Source: Xylogone sp. PMI_703 (taxonomy: Eukaryota; Ascomycota; Leotiomycetes). From it: a DNA stretch of 64,000 nucleotides. Both the position numbers and the translations under genes were made by a program. The notes under the pieces were generated by a model. It worked only from the letters and a program-made list of their open reading frames with translations, made no database searches and was not told the DNA's origin. The stretch covers positions 5,580,001-5,644,000 of the forward strand of contig JAJTUQ010000004.1 of assembly GCA_021399445.1 (NCBI GenBank). Reading direction: 5' to 3'. Below, piece by piece: positions 11,701 to 24,609 of this stretch (position 1 is the first letter of the stretch; each line of letters starts with the position of its first letter).

Positions 11701-14262
11701 ACAACAATCATTACTGGTTCATTCTTCACAATAAAATATATGACTTGACCGATTACTTCTACACATTGCAACTGCAAGATAACCTGGCGCAATTTGCTTT
11801 CCTCGATCCAACTATCTCTCAGCTAATCAAGGACAATCCTGGCCTCGACATAACCGAAACTTGGGATTCGAATCTAGCAAATGCTAACTCATCATACTCC
11901 GCCCTGATACAGAATACGGAGAACTGTTTCCAAAACCGCTTCTATGTTGGAATTCCAGATTTCAGAGACAGTTTCAGATGTCAGTTCAACAACTACTTCT
12001 TGCTTGCTTTCACTATTGTCCTGTGCGCGGTTATCCTCGTCAAATTCGTAGCCGCGTTGCAGTTTGGATCTAAACGACGACCTGCACCACAAGACAAATT
12101 CGTCATCTGCCAAGTCCCTGCCTATACTGAAGGTGAAGATTCCCTACGAAAAGCACTTGATTCATTGACTGCTCTTCAATACGATAACAAGAGGAAGCTC
12201 ATTTGTGTCATCTGTGATGGTATGATTGTCGGAGGCGGTAATGACAGACCTACGCCCAAAATTGTCCTCGATATTCTTGGAGTTGATCCCAAGATCGATC
12301 CTCCTGCTCTTCCATTCAGATCAGTCGGTGAAAGCAGTGAACAGCTCAACTATGGCAAGGTTTACTCTGGTCTATATGAATATGAGGGCAATGTCGTTCC
12401 CTACCTGGTAATCGTGAAGGTTGGCAAGGAATCTGAGCAAAGCAAGACCAAGCCCGGAAATCGTGGAAAGCGTGACTCTCAAATCCTGCTTATGAGCTTC
12501 CTTAACCGTGTCCACCACCGAGCCCCAATGAATCCACTTGAACTGGAGATGTTCCACCAAATTAACAATATTATTGGTGTAGATCCTGAGCTCTACGAAT
12601 ATCTTCTCATGGTAGACGCCGATACAAGTGTTAGAGAGGACTCGCTCAATCGTCTTGTCGCCGCCTGTGCCAACAATGCCAAGATCGCTGGTATTTGCGG
12701 TGAAACAAGTCTTGAGAACGAAGATAGGTCTTGGTGGACTATGATCCAAGTTTATGAATACTATATTTCCCATCACTTGGCTAAGGCTTTCGAATCTCTC
12801 TTTGGCAGTGTTACTTGTTTACCTGGTTGGTAAGTATAAATATAAATCCCAACTATCCCGGCCATGACTAACATTTATACCTAGTTTCTCCATGTATAGG
12901 CTCCGTACCGCTGACAAGGGCAAGCCGCTCATTATTTCGGACGCGCTCATTAAAGACTACAGTGACTGCTACGTCGATACTCTGCACAAGAAGAATCTTC
13001 TGTCTCTCGGTGAGGATCGTTATCTTACGACTCTCATGACCAAACACTTCCCGTACATGCAGTACAAGTTTATCCCTGATGCTTATGCCAGTACCGCTGC
13101 TCCTGACACATGGAGTGTGTTGCTTTCTCAGAGAAGACGTTGGATCAACTCCACTATACATAACTTGGCAGAATTGGTCTGGATTAAAGAAATGTGCGGC
13201 TTCTGCTGTTTCAGTATGAGATTCGTTGTCTTCATCGATCTCTTTGGTACAGTCACGCTGCCTGCTACCTGCGCATACCTGGGTTATCTCATCTACAGAC
13301 TGGCAGCCCATCAAGGTGCATTCCCTATCATTTCGATTGCCATGTTAGCAGGTGTCTACGGTCTCCAGGCACTCATCTTCATTCTTAGACGACAGTGGCA
13401 ACACGTTGGATGGATGATCATCTATCTCATTGCTTTCCCTGTTTACTCGTTTATCCTCCCTGTCTACTCATTCTGGAATCAAGACAACTTCACATGGGGT
13501 AACACACGTATCGTTGTTGGCGAAAAGGGAGGCAAACAGGTGGTTGCTATCGATGACGAAGGTTTTGATCCCCGAAGCATCCCGCTCCAGCGATGGGACG
13601 ACTATGCTCTGGCAAATAACCTCCCAGGTCGTCGCGGTGGCCAAGTGGAGAAGCCTTATAACGGTGGCTATGATGACTACTATGAGATGGATGACATGAG
13701 ATCAATGTACTCATCTGTCAAGCCCGCTTCTACTGTTCTCACTGGTTTCCCAGGCCGCGGTACCGGTGCTTATATGCCTCCACAGTCCCCAGCTCCATTT
13801 GGTGGTAACAATCGCCAAACTGTTTACTCCAATGCTCCATATACAGATAACCCACAAATGCGTCAGTCTATGTTGTCTCTCGGTGGTGGCCTCCACGAGC
13901 AATTCACACCATACTCAGACAACCCACGTGCAAGCACACACCAACTCGCAGCACGTCAAAGCGCTATGGGCCTCTCATCTCCTGATCTCCTTTCCGGCAT
14001 GCCATCTCCCGGGCCCAGGGCTTCGACTCTTGGCGTACCTGGTCGTCCACAGTCAGCTTTTGATTTCTCTCGCTCAAACAGTGGACCTGACGATGCTGCT
14101 ATCATAGACGCGATCAGAGCCTGTTTGAGGGAGGTTGACCTGGATAACGTTACCAAGAAGCAAGTCCGTGCTCTGGTTGAGCAGAGATTACAGATGGAGC
14201 TTGTTGGAGAGAGGAAGGCATTTTTGGATAGAGGTATCGATAATGAGCTTGCTAATATGTAA
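8799..14262 (+). CDS. csmB: Class VII chitin synthase with degenerate myosin-like head
   Basis: This is the partner of the class V enzyme: a plasma-membrane chitin synthase with a shorter myosin-related N-terminus. I read three exons, 8799-9109, 9164-12829 and 12885-14262, giving 1,784 residues. Both introns are GT-AG with CTAAC-type branch points, and splicing restores GSLHES (near 104) and LPGCFSMYR (near 1323). The head region (about 1-700) shows no P-loop GxxxxGKT, unlike csmA; this is normal for the class. Two membrane segments lie around 742-805, a cytochrome-b5-like domain starts near 825, another helix lies at 1048-1072, QRRRW is at 1408-1412 and several helices follow. The last 60 residues form a DEK_C domain that ends in ELANM. 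The mid-protein intron at 12830-12884 has no counterpart at the same site in csmA. Confidence 0.97.
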
Positions 14263-15573
14263 AGAGGAAATGCATGAAGACGATCAAGCACACAGCGATA
14301 TGAGAAACAAACGGGAATAGGATCTAATATTTTGGGGATAGTTTTCCTCCCGAAACAGTTTGGGTCAAAAGATACAAGGACATGATATAGCGTAATTTTC
14401 TCTGCATATTGGAAACTAGGTGGATGGGAATTGCTCTTATGCGGCGTTGCGAACTGACATTTACATGTGTGCTTCTTTATCGCTTTTTTGTGTGTGCTTT
14501 TCCGTCTTGTGGTTTTTATATTCGTTGTCTCGAGAAAGAAAAAAAGAAATTGGTTTGATTTACAACTGGAGTATATACATTAGCGCTCTCATTTATACAG
14601 ACGGCCTCTTAAGATGCTTCTGATCATCTCAAGTCATATATAGGAATATAGGATAATTTAATCGGATTAACTCTACTGTGAGACCTTGACTGTGATGTAT
14701 GTTCTCGGCTCTTGAAGATATGTACAATTGATGATGCATATTTGCCAGAGCTATTTTATCTCAGGTGATGAAAGGGTAAGATGTGGAAGATGAGAATTAG
14801 AATTTCGGAAATTTTTAGACTTTTCAGTCGGTCTAATCATTCTGATACTTTATTGCGAATGAAGTAGATGATAATGCAATGCTCTCAGTCGATGACAGCT
14901 AACAGAAGAACTATTACTGAAATAACTTGTGAAGATATAAATAGGAGTTCATTTTAACACATAACATCCTCAAACAATTTACCAGTGTATATGCCAATGG
15001 TAAGAAAAGTCAGAATTTGAATCGCATCCTTCACGATCCCTTTTGTATAATCATCTACCTTTTAGCACAAAATTGAAGTCCATATCATATTTCAAGTTTA
15101 TTAGGGTTCTTCCCAGCACCTTTGATGTTACTCTTTTGAGGAACTAGTCTGATCCAATCAGGAATTTCATGTACTGGAACTCTGATTACAAGACATGTGT
15201 GCGTTACAGGAAGTGAGTTATTATTTTGCGCAACAATCCTTCCGAATTTCCAGTCAAGATCGAAATATTAGCTGCTGTTACCCACAATACTTACACTTAG
15301 AGTCTCGCAATGTCAGGGCCCCACTAAAGAGTCTTGTTGGTGGCACTTGACGTATCCCGACTATCCGGGCTTGTGCCTCGCGCCAGGCGTGCCAAACTAC
15401 GTCAGAGCCCAATTGAGAAAGACTGTGCTTGGCTGTAATGTTGCATACTATTACGATGCATATGACTGCGCAAACTTGAACTGCCCGTCGTATTCTAACA
15501 GCCATTCTTCCTTCAAATTTTTTCTCACGCTCGCTACACACATGTGAACAATGATTCTGTATCCATGAGATAG
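14263..15573. other. Intergenic region, csmB 3' end to NDE1 5' end
   Basis: This AT-rich stretch of 1.3 kb has no frame that resembles a protein on either strand. It presumably holds the csmB 3' UTR and the promoter of the NADH dehydrogenase. A short frame at 15347-15547 would be upstream of the NADH dehydrogenase start but has no homology that I recognise. Confidence 0.5.
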
Positions 15574-17722
15574 ATGCAGACAGCAAGATTATCTCAATTG
15601 GGCGGCACGATGTTGCGACAACGCTCAGTAGTGTCTGCTACAGCTCTAACTCCTCGAATTTCTGCACCCCTCTACAGGAAACAGGCCTCGCAGCTCACAC
15701 GCAATGCTTTTGCACAACGTTCCTACCACGTTGGAAGACCGCGATTGCTGCTCAACCCTTTGATCCGACATCCTGCCCCGTATCGTTCACCCTCCCTACA
15801 GTTAATTCGACTTGTTTCCGGGAAGCCGCTCCCACAGCGCCGGTCCTGGCTCCTTAACTTCTTATACCGCTCTGCAGCATGGTTTGGTGGCTCTATTGCG
15901 TTTATAGGTGTAGGAGTAGTTGCATTCTTCCTCTACGATGCCTCTACCTACAGGGAAGATCCATCGTTCACCGAGATACATGTATCCGAAAGAGCTCTGT
16001 CGCCGCGGAGAGGAGGCCCTAAGAATTTGCCCATAATTGAGGTACAACTAGATGACGATGACTGCGAGGAAATGTCCAGGCAGAAGGAAAAGCCCAAACT
16101 TGTGGTCCTAGGAGGCGGCTGGGGCAGTGTAGCGCTCTTGAAGTCACTCACTCCTGGGGATTACCATGTGACCTTGGTATCTCCTACTAACTACTTCCTC
16201 TTCACTCCAATGTTGCCGTCTGCAACTGTTGGAACACTTGAATTCCGCTCTTTAGTCGAACCAATTAGACGAGTCATCACATCAATCAGAGGCCATTTCC
16301 TTAGAGCAACGGCTGAGAGTGTTGACTTCTCTGAGAAACTTGTTGAGGTAGCACACAGAGATGCCAGTGGGAATGAATCACGGTTCTATCTTCCGTATGA
16401 TAAGCTCGTCATTGCTGTTGGTTCAACTACGAACCCCCATGGAGTCAAAGGATTGGAGAATTGTCACTTTTTGAAAGATATCGAGGACGCCCAAAAGATT
16501 CGAAACCACATCCTAACAAATCTAGAATCGGCCTGCCTCCCAACTACAAGTGATGAAGAACGCAAAAGACTTCTTTCTTTCGTCGTCAGTGGTGGTGGGC
16601 CTACTGGTGTGGAGTTTGCAGCAGAGCTATTTGATCTTTTAAATGAAGATCTGACTGCACATTTCCCAAAGATTCTCCGCAATGAGATTTCTGTGCATTT
16701 GATCCAAAGCCGTGGACACATTCTAAATACTTATGATGAGGCAGTTTCCAAATATGCTGAGGAGAGATTTGCACGCGATCAAGTCCAGATTCTAACAAAC
16801 TCTAGGGTTAAAGAAGTTCAACCAGACAAGATTCTGTTCACTCAGAAAGATGGAAAGGGAGAGTCAGTGGTAAAAGAAATACCAATGGGCTTCTGTCTTT
16901 GGTCTACCGGTGTTTCTCAAACGGAATTCTGCCAGCGAATTTCAGCTCAACTTGGAGCTACTCAGACCAATCGCCATGCCCTCGAGACTGACACACATCT
17001 CCGCCTGAATGGGACACCCCTCGGCGATGTTTACGCCATTGGTGACTGCGCTACAGTTCAAAACAATATAACGGACCACATGGTTACGTTCTTACAGACC
17101 CTCGCATATGAGAAGGGAAAAGACCCAGCGACTATGCAGATAACCTTTGGTGAATGGCGAGAAGTGGCACAGAGGGTGAAGAGGCGATTCCCTCAAGCTA
17201 CAGATCACCTGAAACGGCTTGATAAGCTCTTTGCTGAATATGATAAAGACCAATCTGGAACTTTAGACTTCGGCGAACTACGATCCCTGCTTGCCCAGAT
17301 TGACAGCAAACTAACATCTTTACCTGCCACTGCACAACGTGCTCATCAACAAGGTCAGTATTTGGGACGCAAGCTTAGCAAGATGGCGAAGGCAGCGCCA
17401 GCACTGCGACTCAATGAAATCCGGGACGGTGATCTAGATGAAGCTATATATAAGGCATTCGAGTATCATCATCTAGGCAGTTTGGCGTATCTTGGGAATT
17501 CAGCGGTTTTCGACCTTGGTGGCGGATGGAATTTCACAGGAGGCCTTTGGGCAGTATATGCTTGGCGCGGAGTCTATTTTATGCAGAGCGTTAGCTTCAG
17601 AACTAGAATTCTCTTGGCTATGGATTGGGCTAAGAGGACACTTTTTGGAAGAGGTAAGCTTAGACACATTATTTGTAGGTCCCTGATTACTAATAATATG
17701 ATTAGATCTTATGAACTGGTAG
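15574..17722 (+). CDS. nde1: External alternative NADH:ubiquinone oxidoreductase with EF-hand (NDE1 type)
   Basis: A rotenone-insensitive, non-proton-pumping NADH dehydrogenase of the inner mitochondrial membrane. I read exon 1 as 15574-17653 and a 17-nt last exon at 17706-17722; the intron (GTAAGC...TAG) yields the C-terminus GRDLMNW. The product is 698 residues, or 686 from the second Met at 15610; both give an Arg/Ser-rich mitochondrial presequence. A membrane helix at about 101-122 follows the presequence, as in enzymes facing the intermembrane space. The FAD motif (LGGGWGS) is near 179 and the NADH motif (SGGGPTGVEFA) near 339. A canonical EF-hand loop, DKDQSGTLDFGE, lies at 557-568, which points to the calcium-regulated external enzyme. 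The reading frame continues past the intron without splicing to 18003, but that tail is unlike the family. It converges on Nop53. Confidence 0.93.
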
Positions 17723-18201
17723 ATGGTATGCGGGGAAGGTTCCGGATGTATTGCTTAAGGACGGGAGGCGTTTGTGAGCACAAGATTTCTAATTTAGAAC
17801 TCTATAAATGCTCTTTCTATATCTTGATTATATCCTCTGACTGGAGCTCGGCCTTCTATCGAGGTTTACATAAATTTCTACTTATGTACTTAGAAGGCCG
17901 CTCGGCGAGCCTATTACTCAATTTCATAATGCCATTGGACGAGACCCAGTACTTCCCTAATGAGTTGGTACCGCTTCTATTTCGAGTTCGAGTAGGTCTG
18001 TGAGTTTAGGTATATCTTGGAAAGTGGGCCATTCGCACACTCGTCCGCATACTAATTTTATCATATGGCGAAGTAATCATTGCAAGAGAGCATTGGTTTG
18101 TTAAACCTCCATTCGGATGTATTATTTGTCATCCTACCCAATAACGCCAGTATTTTTGTATAACTCCTAATATAGCCCCGCCTTATTGGTTTAAACCGTA
18201 A
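17723..18201. other. Convergent 3' interval with a nested hairpin (17849-17900)
   Basis: This gap lies between the stops of NDE1 (+) and Nop53 (-). It holds a perfect 10-bp inverted repeat, CGGCCTTCTA at 17849-17858 and its complement at 17891-17900, and an inner pair ACATAA (17868-17873) / TTATGT (17882-17887). Such a structure would read as a hairpin on both strands and could serve both 3' ends. Nothing else is visible. Confidence 0.5.
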
Positions 18202-19588
18202 TCAATGCAACATGAAATCTTTGTGACTCCACTTCTCCGTAGCCTTTCGTTTTGCTTTCTTCGCAAAGGTGATACGCCGCCTTGACTCTAGCTTGCCTCT
18301 CACTAATAAATTCCTATATCTATCTCTCAAAAGATTTCCTTCTGGTTTCAACAATCTCAAAGACTCCTGCAGCTCATCAGGAAGTACTAACTCAAGATCC
18401 TTTTCGGGGAGGGCGATCTTTCCTAGCTTCCTTCTGCGTAGTTCGACATCATCTCCCTCACTGCTACTTTCTTCTTCTTCTTCTTCTTCCAAGCGAACTA
18501 GAGCTTGAGACTTCTCTTTTTCCGCCAAAGTTTGGGCAATCTTCTTTGCTTCTGCCGCCTGCAATTCCTTCTTCTTGATGTCTGCAGCCATCTTGGCTTT
18601 CCGCTCCTCTTCTTTGCGTCTCTTGATCTTGTTTCTCTGCGCCGGGGTCTTTCTTTCCGGTCGTTTCGCCTTCAACCCTTCTTCCTCAACACCACTCTCA
18701 AAGCCCTCCCAAGCAGAATCTTCCTCCCATTCTGACAGATCTGCTCGAGCCTCCGCAGCTTCAGCTTCGGCGGCAGATTTAGCTGCGGCCTCTTGTTTTC
18801 GTTGCTGCTCTTCAGCGTCTGCTAATCGCTTCTTCTCGGCAGCTAGCTCCTTCTCTCCTTCTGTAACAAGGCGCTCTTCGTAGTCTGTATATATCGGGTT
18901 GTAGCTGTAGCCTCCGTCTGGTTTCTTAATAGCAGCAATTGCCTTCCCACTCGCGGCCAAGGATATGGGCTTGTGCTTCAGAGTAGACGGTGCCTTTACT
19001 TTCTTTGGTTTTTCCAAAAATGAGAATCGAGGATCTTGGGCTTGTTCTGCTGCAATCTTGTCCATATCCCAGGGGTCATAACTGGCATCCGTAGAATTCA
19101 CCAGACTTTCGGTTTGCCCATTGGCGATTTTCTTGAGTCGCTCGACTTCCTTGTGTGGTACGTAGGAGACTCGCTGTCTCTTTTCAGTAGGCCCAAGAAT
19201 GCCATCCGTGGTTTTATCACTTGCTCTTTTCCTCACTGATAGTGCTGGCACAGCGGAGCGTTGTGCGATAATTTCATCGGCTTTGAGAGGCTTTGAATCC
19301 TTTAAATGCTTCTTAGATATCGAGGTATCACCAGTGGTATCGAGAGTGAAAAGTTCTGCGGAATCTTTCTCTGCAATAATACCACTATTTGACTATTAGT
19401 ATAGTTCCATTGGTATGGTCGGTTACTCAGTCGTACCCTTTAATCACTTCGTCCCGCACTTCCTCAAGGCCTTGCTGAACTTCTGTAATGTCGACATTTT
19501 TTCTCCATGCCTTTTTCCCCTTCCTTGAGGGCTGCTTGTGCTGAGCTGGAGCAGCTGGTGATGCAGTAGGACCTTTGAGAATTGCCAT
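18202..19588 (-). CDS. nop53: Ribosome biogenesis protein Nop53 (GLTSCR2/PICT1 family)
   Basis: A nucleolar factor for 60S subunit assembly that recruits the exosome helper Mtr4 during ITS2 processing (known for the yeast protein). I read exon 1 as 19588-19437 and exon 2 as 19384-18202, 444 residues, with one intron (donor GTACGA, branch CTAAT, acceptor TAG); splicing gives VIKGGIIAEKDS. The conserved N-terminal block KAWRKNVDITEVQ lies near residue 27. The middle is a long charged, coiled-coil region with an acidic run of glutamates encoded by a CTT/GAA microsatellite (18470-18490), and the C-terminal block carries the basic RNA-binding tail (SRRRITFAKKAKRK). The length is typical for fungi. 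It is divergent from the Rab6 gene, with 332 bp between the starts. Confidence 0.93.
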
Positions 19589-19920
19589 TGTGTTGACTTT
19601 TCCCACGGCTAATTCGTAGTTTTCTGGCCTCGATAAAACCGAGCGCTATCGATTTGAAAATTATCGCGGAGAAACCAAAAGTGCAGTTGTACAGTAAACG
19701 AATGCGGGCCGCCACAATCGCCAATCCGATCTTAGCGCATGTGGCCAACTACACAAGCTCCAGACCGACTATCAACCCCCCTTTCTTTGTGCTATATCTC
19801 ACTACATCATCGCCCTGGGTTCACTAAACGATTTACGAATTTTCTGCTTATACTTTCCTGCTATAACGAATCACGACGAGACGCTAGTGACTCCCACTTC
19901 AAACACGAATATCGATCAAA
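19589..19920. promoter_or_regulatory. Divergent promoter of nop53 and ypt6
   Basis: The 332 bp between two outward-facing start codons contain no coding frame that I can support. They must hold both promoters and 5' UTRs. No recognisable binding site stands out. Confidence 0.5.
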
Positions 19921-20828
<908 letters not shown>

Positions 20829-21496
20829 TAGCTACTTTAATTACCTCGAGCTTTTTTCCCTTATATCAATCGTTTTATGAATGATGTGCATAGCGACCTA
20901 GCGGAAACGGCGGGCTTGTATGATAGGAGCGTTGACTAACACTGCATGAATGCAATGTAATGTAGTAATAATTATCATCGTCAGATTATTGGAATCGAAG
21001 AATAGTTTGAACGCTTCCTATTCAAAAGTAGCCTTTTGCCGTAGAAGTGATTACATGCCAATCATACAAAAAGCTCTTCGGTACCGCCAATTATGCGTAG
21101 GGAACGAAAACGCATCAATTGATCTTTTCGAGGAGATAAAAATACGATAATTCTACATGGCAGTTTCATTCAAACATGCCCCTTTTCATAAAAGCATACA
21201 GCTACCGTATGACATAGCAGGGGTCCAGGCGATGGAGCAATATTAACGATCGGATCAAATTATTATCCTAGGAATTATGGGACGCAGGTCAGCCTTGCCG
21301 ATCCATCCCCTGCTCCCCTAACCAAATTTCGCATGGTGAACGCCGGCTGTGCCGGGCGACAAAACCACCAGCCCATCTCAATAATAAGCAACCTGCCTCC
21401 TCCCAACAACGTTGGTTACGGAAACACTAACACCACCACTTCAAGTTTCCATTCTGGTATGAGAGCTGGGTGTGCAGCCCGGCCTGATTCTTCATC
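20829..21496. other. Intergenic region between ypt6 and kei1
   Basis: This gap of 668 bp lies between two genes on the same strand. It should hold the ypt6 3' UTR and the kei1 promoter. I see no coding frame with similarity to known proteins and no obvious element. Confidence 0.4.
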
Positions 21497-22538
21497 ATGG
21501 CTCCATTATCTAGATATCTGCGCCTTCCGCGCCCAACGGTATGTGCGATACTGCTCGTGTCAAAGCTTTGCGATGCATTCGAGCGTCAGCAGGGTAGCGT
21601 AAAGAGTATTTACTGATGATTCTTGACTACAGAGGTTTCTCTACTTCCTATCACTGCGTACAGGAACGGAGATGATATCTCTGTCTATGATCTTTAACAA
21701 ACTATCGGGATTCTACGGCCTACTAGCGGTCCTCACCGGCCTCAGACTCTCGCCGCTTCAACTTTCCATGTACATCTATTCCCTTGTGGCACTTGTTCTT
21801 CTCATCTTCTTGATGCCACATATCCGAAAACAAAGTCCTTTCGAGTGTCTCGCGCTAGCATGGTTTTACCTGATTGATACCGTTGTCAATACTGCTTTCA
21901 CTGCTGCTTTCGCAGTGACTTGGTTTCTCGCAGTGAGCGCGCAACACACCGATGGATCGAGCAACATTCCTAGCAGTGCTCCCGGAAGTGGGACGATCGA
22001 GCAGACAGCAGGATTCAATTTTACCAAGCCCGATGCATCTACGGTGGATGTAACTGCGGTTCAGGACGTGGTTGCGCCTGCCGCCGGTGCCTCACCAAGC
22101 TTGGGACATGCTGTTGGCATTGAGGAGAGCGTTCCAAGCATCATTGTGGTGGTAATTCTCACATTGATCCGTGTTTACTTCATCTTCGTGGTCATGGCGT
22201 ATGCCAAACAAGTCATTCGGCACCACTCAAATGCCGGCCCTTCGGCAAAGATGTTTCTCCAGAACGAGGCTGGGGATGAGTCTCCTGTAGAGAATCCATT
22301 TGCAGTTGATGCTCCTCTCGGTGAAGGATGGAGAGGAAAGGTCGGAAGGGTTATGGTTAAGATTGGAGAAGGTTATTGGCTTGAACGTCAGGCCGATGAT
22401 TCATGGTCGATAGGCTTAGAAGGCCGCTTCAGAAGTACAAAACCTATTTCTGCGCTTCCTCATAACTTTGAGAGAGAAAGACGAGCGAGAAGTGGAACTG
22501 GTCCACCACCTCCACCACTAAACCTTGGAAAAGTATAA
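21497..22538 (+). CDS. kei1: Kei1 subunit of inositolphosphorylceramide synthase
   Basis: A Golgi membrane protein needed with Aur1 to make inositolphosphorylceramide, the first fungal complex sphingolipid. I read exon 1 as 21497-21538 (14 codons) and exon 2 as 21633-22538, giving 315 residues. The splice joins RLPRPT to RFLYFLSLRTGTEMIS, the conserved N-terminal block of the family; a start at the internal ATG 21672 would lose it. Four hydrophobic segments follow: near 20-45, 50-70, 80-110 and 200-225. A low-complexity Ser/Pro/Ala loop lies between the third and fourth. The C-terminal cytosolic tail has the conserved GYWLERQADDSW block and a proline run at the end. The first exon is short and easily missed by gene finders. 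Confidence 0.9.
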
Positions 22539-23299
22539 GTCTTTGATTAACATGAAATGGGATCAACTGGGCAGATAGAGCTGGATAAAGTGCTTAGAAC
22601 CATTCATTCGACTGGACTTGAATGATCTTTGAGGCGTATCTTGGAAACTAATTTGGGAACTACTAATGAGGTAATTTGTGTTGGAGTGATCCGATCTAAT
22701 GTGTCCACGCTTAGCTGCAACGATAGAAGCAGTGAGTTCACTGGAGAAGTGTTCCATTGCTACTAAATCGTATATAAACATCTGTAACAAAGAAATCCAT
22801 AAACTGCTAAATATAGATATAAGAATCTGTTAAACTTATGGAACTTGGTGAATACTAAATGGTTCTAGTGATGTAGACGCAACATCAATAGACATTTCGC
22901 ACGAAAAACGCCATGATGAAACCGTGCATGGACCTCTGAAGCTCAGATGTATCACAAACCACAGCCCAACAAAACCTTGGGGTCCATGCTTGAGTGTAAT
23001 ATTTTACGCGTGAGCTATCTTTAGGAATGGAGCCAGCGGAATAGCCCTCTCCAGACCGAGTTAGATAGGGAGCGAGAGAGCATAAAATTGGTTGTTGAAG
23101 ATGGCGGTAATCGGGTGAACATAATTCCCTCGCAACTTGCATAACTTAAAGCCTTAGGCAATAACTTCCGTCATAGGGACAGAATGTAGCTTTCTGCAAA
23201 GCGCCCATTTTACAGATACCCCCACAGCTCGACAACAACAAGAATTGTAGCGTGACCAAGAGAGCCTTTGCAGATACCGATTTAGGGCTTCGGAAGGTC
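22539..23299. other. Intergenic region between kei1 and ufe1
   Basis: The 761 bp between these tandem genes show no supportable coding frame. An open frame runs in phase upstream of the ufe1 ATG from about 23252, but it begins with GTG, not ATG, so I do not extend the gene. Confidence 0.4.
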
Positions 23300-24609
23300 A
23301 TGTCAGACCTAACGCCTATACTTAATGAGTTGCTGAAAAAGCACAATGCTGGACCAACTGCGAATCCGGCTCTAACGCTCCAGAACATTGACGGGTTCCT
23401 GAAAGAGGCATATAGAATAGTCTGCGCACCCATTACCTTCCTTCATCCTCTCTGCAAGTTCTTGAGAGGAATCCAGTAGCCAGTAGAATCAATTGCTAAC
23501 CCATGACTTTATAGAATTCACACATCTCCTCACTCAACACATACCTGCGCTCGATTAGACAATCATACCTCTCCACCACACCACCACCCCGTCGGACGCA
23601 AAGTAGTTTGAAATCTCATAATAATAATAAACAATGGCGGTATCTCACCGATCAGCAACGAGATGAAATCGACGCTGAGACGAAACAATTACTCCGCGAA
23701 CTCAACGCCTCAATCCGAAACCTCGCAGATGCCGAACAATTGCGTCAGGATACCGAGTCTACCCTCCGGCGGAAGAAATACCATAAGTTAGGTTTCGGTG
23801 CGTTAGGCGCCTGGGCTGCTGGTAGTGGAGCAGACGGAGGGGGACGGACAAGGAGTCGTGAGGAAGAGGCAGAGATGGTAAAGAGCGATACAATTAAGAT
23901 GCACAGAGAGAGCGTACTGTGGTACTTGCGGAGGAAACTACAAGATGCGGGCCAGGCGCAGGCGGAGATGATGGAGAAGCGGATCTTGAGAGAGATGGAG
24001 AAGAATAAGAGTATGCTAGCCCGGACCAGGAGAGCGAGTATACCTGGATTGCGTGACTTTGAGGGACTGGGCTCTGTGCCTGGCAAAATGGGAGCAATAG
24101 GTGCTGCTGCTGGAGGCAGTGAGCTGTCAGCCGTGGAGATGGAGACGAGGTCGTTGTATCCCGAGGAGGAATTGAGCGAGGAGCAGATTCAGATGTTTGA
24201 AAAGGAGAATCAGGATATGCTCAAGCATTACGAGAGCACTTTGGATCAAGTCAGGTGGGTTAATCCGATTATCTTTTTTTCCTTCTTTACGAGTATTATG
24301 CAATTAAGAGAATATGGTCGCGGCTATATGCTCATAAAGGGAACGACATGCTAATAAGCTTATTTCAGGACGGCCGAAAAGTCGTTGATCGAGATCTCGG
24401 AGCTACAAACGCAGCTAGTAAATAATCTGGCCATGCAGTCGGCACACATCGACCAGCTCGTGGCAGATTCGTATCTGATGACAGAGAACGTAGGGGGAGG
24501 AAACAAGCAGCTTAAGAAGGCGACAGAGCGAAAGAGTACAGCCAAGTACGTATTCTATGTAAGCTGCGGGTTAAGTTTATTTCTGGTTGTCTGGGACTTG
24601 GTGATCTGA
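23300..24609 (+). CDS. ufe1: ER t-SNARE Ufe1 / syntaxin-18 homologue
   Basis: A Qa-SNARE of the endoplasmic reticulum for Golgi-to-ER retrograde fusion. I read three exons, 23300-23419, 23515-24254 and 24369-24609, for 366 residues. The first splice (weak donor GTCTGC, acceptor TAG) restores AYRINSHISSLNTYLRSIRQ, a family block; retention would hit a stop at 23477-23479. The N-terminal syntaxin-18 block MSDLTPILNELL starts at residue 1. The middle has a basic helical region with conserved HRESVLWYLRRKLQ. The SNARE helix lies around 285-340 (ISELQTQLVNNLAMQSAHID) and the tail anchor at 345-366 with only a few residues after it, as expected for a tail-anchored SNARE. The ATG at 23300 is the first in phase. 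Confidence 0.9.

Noticed and set aside
15278..15586. 102-codon minus-strand frame upstream of the NADH dehydrogenase
   Set aside because: No family similarity; it overlaps the 5' end and presumed promoter of a well-supported gene.
17723..18003. C-terminal readthrough extension of the NADH dehydrogenase
   Set aside because: A GT-AG intron with correct phase restores the family C-terminus, whereas the readthrough sequence resembles no protein.
23252..23299. 16-codon N-terminal extension of ufe1
   Set aside because: The frame is open but begins with GTG; the first ATG in phase is 23300 and matches the family start.
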